DNA of 7,804 nucleotides, taken from positions 1 through 7,804 of the forward strand of contig CAZXWD010000127.1 in assembly GCA_964644135.1 (NCBI GenBank), in the 5' to 3' direction. Below, in pieces: positions 6,189 to 7,804 of this stretch; the stretch's first letter is position 1; the number at the start of each line of letters is the position of its first letter. The notes beneath the pieces were generated by a model, which saw nothing but the letters and a program-made list of their open reading frames with translations, had not been told where the DNA came from and ran no database searches. Source of the stretch: CAZMOK01 sp964644135 (GTDB lineage Bacteria; Bacteroidota; Bacteroidia; Bacteroidales; JAGOPY01). The position numbers and the translations under genes are program-made.

Positions 6189-6243
6189 TTTCCTATTAAT
6201 GCAGATTCACATCCACTCAAAGTAATTTTACGGATCAATGCAT
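6180..6243 (+). promoter_or_regulatory. Inverted repeat joining the small-gene stop and large-gene start
   Basis: ATGCATTGAT (6180-6189) covers the stop codon of the small gene, and its exact complement ATCAATGCAT (6234-6243) covers the start codon of the large gene. Pairing would hide the start codon until ribosomes reach the end of the small gene, a plausible coupling device. Function is inferred from position only. Confidence 0.4.
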
Positions 6244-7804
6244 CAACCAGTATCTAAAATATTTGTACTTCTCTGCCTATTTCTTTTTCCATATTACAAT
6301 TATTCTCAACCCAACCGCCAAACTGCAATATGGTACTTTCATAACTGGTCGGGACTTGATTTTAACTCAGGCGAACCACAGGTTTTAAACGATGGAAAGG
6401 TTGGGGACGATAATTATTCCGGAAGCGCAGCTATTTGCGACACGAATGGAAGCCTTTTATTTTATACGGATGGCATGGTGATATATGGAAGTGATCATGG
6501 TATAATGTATGATATGACAACAACTGGAAAATATCCTGGCACCCAAACTTCTGTCATAATACCGAAGCCTGGCTCAAATAGTATTTATTATGCATTCTTT
6601 GTGAACTGGTGGTGGCCTGACGATGGTAACGATGGTCATCCATTGTATTATGTTACTATTGATATGGACCTAAACCAAGGCTATGGCGCAGTTATAGGAA
6701 ATGATACAATCTGGCAATGCTGGGACGCTGCCGATAAATTGACCGCTGTCTATCACAAAAACAAACATGATATATGGGTACTTACAAGAAAATATGAAAC
6801 CGACTATTTTGCCGCGATTCCTGTCACAGATGAAGGTGTAATTACTGATAATATAGTTTTAAGCCCGGCCCCGGAAATCGATGTCGAACTTAGCGATTTC
6901 TATTATCAAGGATATATGAAAGTATCATATGATAAAGAATTTCTTTTCACCAACTTTCAAGCCTTTCATTCTCATCCAAGAGACATTGAAGTTTGCACAT
7001 TTAGTGCCACAACGGGAGAGATAAACTATCTGTATGCTTTCAATCTACGGGATAAAATCCCCCCCAATCGTCTTTCTGTCGTTTGTGGGTTAGAATTCTC
7101 ACCCGATTCAAAATTTTTATATGTTCCGGCTTTTGTTGGATTGGATTCATGCTGTTATGTTTATCAGTATGATATGAGTTTAATCCACGATTCAACTTCC
7201 TTTTTCAATTCTTTTATAGAAGTTGGAATCGGAGAGGGACAAACAATTCAACTTGCGTCGAATGGAAAGATATATTTATCGGAATCGCATTGGGATGGCA
7301 CTGAGCATCTCGGTGTAATTAATAAACCTTGGTTGCGGGGCACCGACTGTGATTATCAAGAAGATGCTATTTATTTTGGCTGGAAGAAAGTCGGTAAATG
7401 CCTCCCCAACTTCATGACCGACTACCTCCTCCGTTTCGATTTTGAGGGACAATGTGCGCTGGATACATTCTACTTCGATCCATGGTTTTTCCCCACACCG
7501 ACCTGGATCCAGTGGGACTTCGGCGATACGGCCTCGGGCACCCAGAATATCTCCAATGAACTGCATTCCAAACACGTCTTCACCCAGGGCGGGGAATTCG
7601 AGGTCTCCGTCCGGCTGACCTACCCCAGCGGAAGGGTGGAAAAGACCTCACGGGTGGTGGAAGTCGACAGCGTTCCCTATCCGAACCTGGGCCCGGATAC
7701 CCTAATCTGCCGTGGCAGCTCACTGGCTCTGAACGCCAATTGTAACGGGCAGTTCTTCACCTGGAGCAACGGTCAATGGGGAACCTCTTCAATCACCGTG
7801 TCGG
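6238..7804 (+). CDS. Second large surface protein, N-terminal part (cut by window edge)
   Basis: The frame is open from ATG 6238 to the end of the window (522 codons, no stop). Residues 1-24 are a signal peptide (FVLLCLFLFPYYNYSQ). A propeller-like region follows (about 28-395), starting WYFHNWSGLDFNSGEPQ, with SLLFYTDG, LYYVTIDMDLNQGYG, LEFSPDSKFLYV and VYQYDMS. Next come a PKD-like domain (about 405-477; IQWDFGD then EFEVSVRLTYPSGRVEKTSR) and the start of an Ig-like domain, NLGPDTLICRGSSLALNANC. It is collinear with residues 25-520 of the protein at 1882-5451, clearly a diverged paralogue, so the missing C-terminus probably also holds repeats and a sorting domain. Bases before about 7395 are AT-rich and those after are GC-rich, at the same protein position as in the first copy. 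Confidence 0.88.
   Translation, partial: MHQPVSKIFVLLCLFLFPYYNYSQPNRQTAIWYFHNWSGLDFNSGEPQVLNDGKVGDDNYSGSAAICDTNGSLLFYTDGMVIYGSDHGIMYDMTTTGKYPGTQTSVIIPKPGSNSIYYAFFVNWWWPDDGNDGHPLYYVTIDMDLNQGYGAVIGNDTIWQCWDAADKLTAVYHKNKHDIWVLTRKYETDYFAAIPVTDEGVITDNIVLSPAPEIDVELSDFYYQGYMKVSYDKEFLFTNFQAFHSHPRDIEVCTFSATTGEINYLYAFNLRDKIPPNRLSVVCGLEFSPDSKFLYVPAFVGLDSCCYVYQYDMSLIHDSTSFFNSFIEVGIGEGQTIQLASNGKIYLSESHWDGTEHLGVINKPWLRGTDCDYQEDAIYFGWKKVGKCLPNFMTDYLLRFDFEGQCALDTFYFDPWFFPTPTWIQWDFGDTASGTQNISNELHSKHVFTQGGEFEVSVRLTYPSGRVEKTSRVVEVDSVPYPNLGPDTLICRGSSLALNANCNGQFFTWSNGQWGTSSITVS

Overview
The window looks like a chromosomal stretch from a Bacteroidota bacterium, probably an environmental gliding or Cytophaga/Bacteroidales-type lineage. 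The evidence is a complete C-terminal type IX secretion (T9SS) type-B 'CHU_C' sorting domain on a 1189-residue secreted protein, SprB-like and PKD/Ig-like repeats, promoters of the Bacteroidota type (TTG, 20 bases, TAnnTTTG), and start codons preceded by A-rich leaders rather than Shine-Dalgarno sequences.

Layout. (1) Positions 1-972 hold a compact type II toxin-antitoxin pair on the minus strand: a RelE/HigB-type toxin upstream, overlapping an XRE-type antitoxin by 14 bases. Two GC-rich imperfect palindromes, (<1)-135 and 841-972, lie close on either side. (2) Positions 973-5502 hold a long leader with a promoter, a small Cys-rich secreted protein (1417-1827), a strong intrinsic terminator, and the 1189-aa T9SS surface protein (1882-5451). 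(3) Positions 5503-5568 hold a third GC-rich palindromic site. It shares 29 of 30 bases with the left arm of the second site. (4) Positions 5569-7804 repeat the same two-gene module: a promoter of matching layout, a second small Cys-rich secreted protein (5802-6188), and a second propeller/PKD surface protein (6238 onward, cut by the window edge).

Two structures stand out. First, the palindromic sites behave like integron attC sites. The toxin-antitoxin unit begins GTTAGGT and ends ACCTAAC (exact complements), and the surface-protein unit begins GTTAGCC and ends GGCTAAT (near-complements). Matching ends within each unit, with less match across the site between units, is the expected signature of integron gene cassettes. 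No integrase gene is in the window, so this remains an inference.

Second, both large genes are base-composition mosaics. The small-protein gene and the N-terminal propeller half are AT-rich, and the composition turns sharply GC-rich at the conserved LPNxxxDYLxRF segment that starts the PKD/Ig half. With the tandem duplication, this suggests exchange of N-terminal surface domains over a conserved secretion and display scaffold. A perfect four-copy heptanucleotide repeat inside the CHU_C sorting domain could additionally switch surface display by frameshift. How the small Cys-rich proteins relate to the large ones is unknown; their repeated pairing suggests a shared job at the cell surface.
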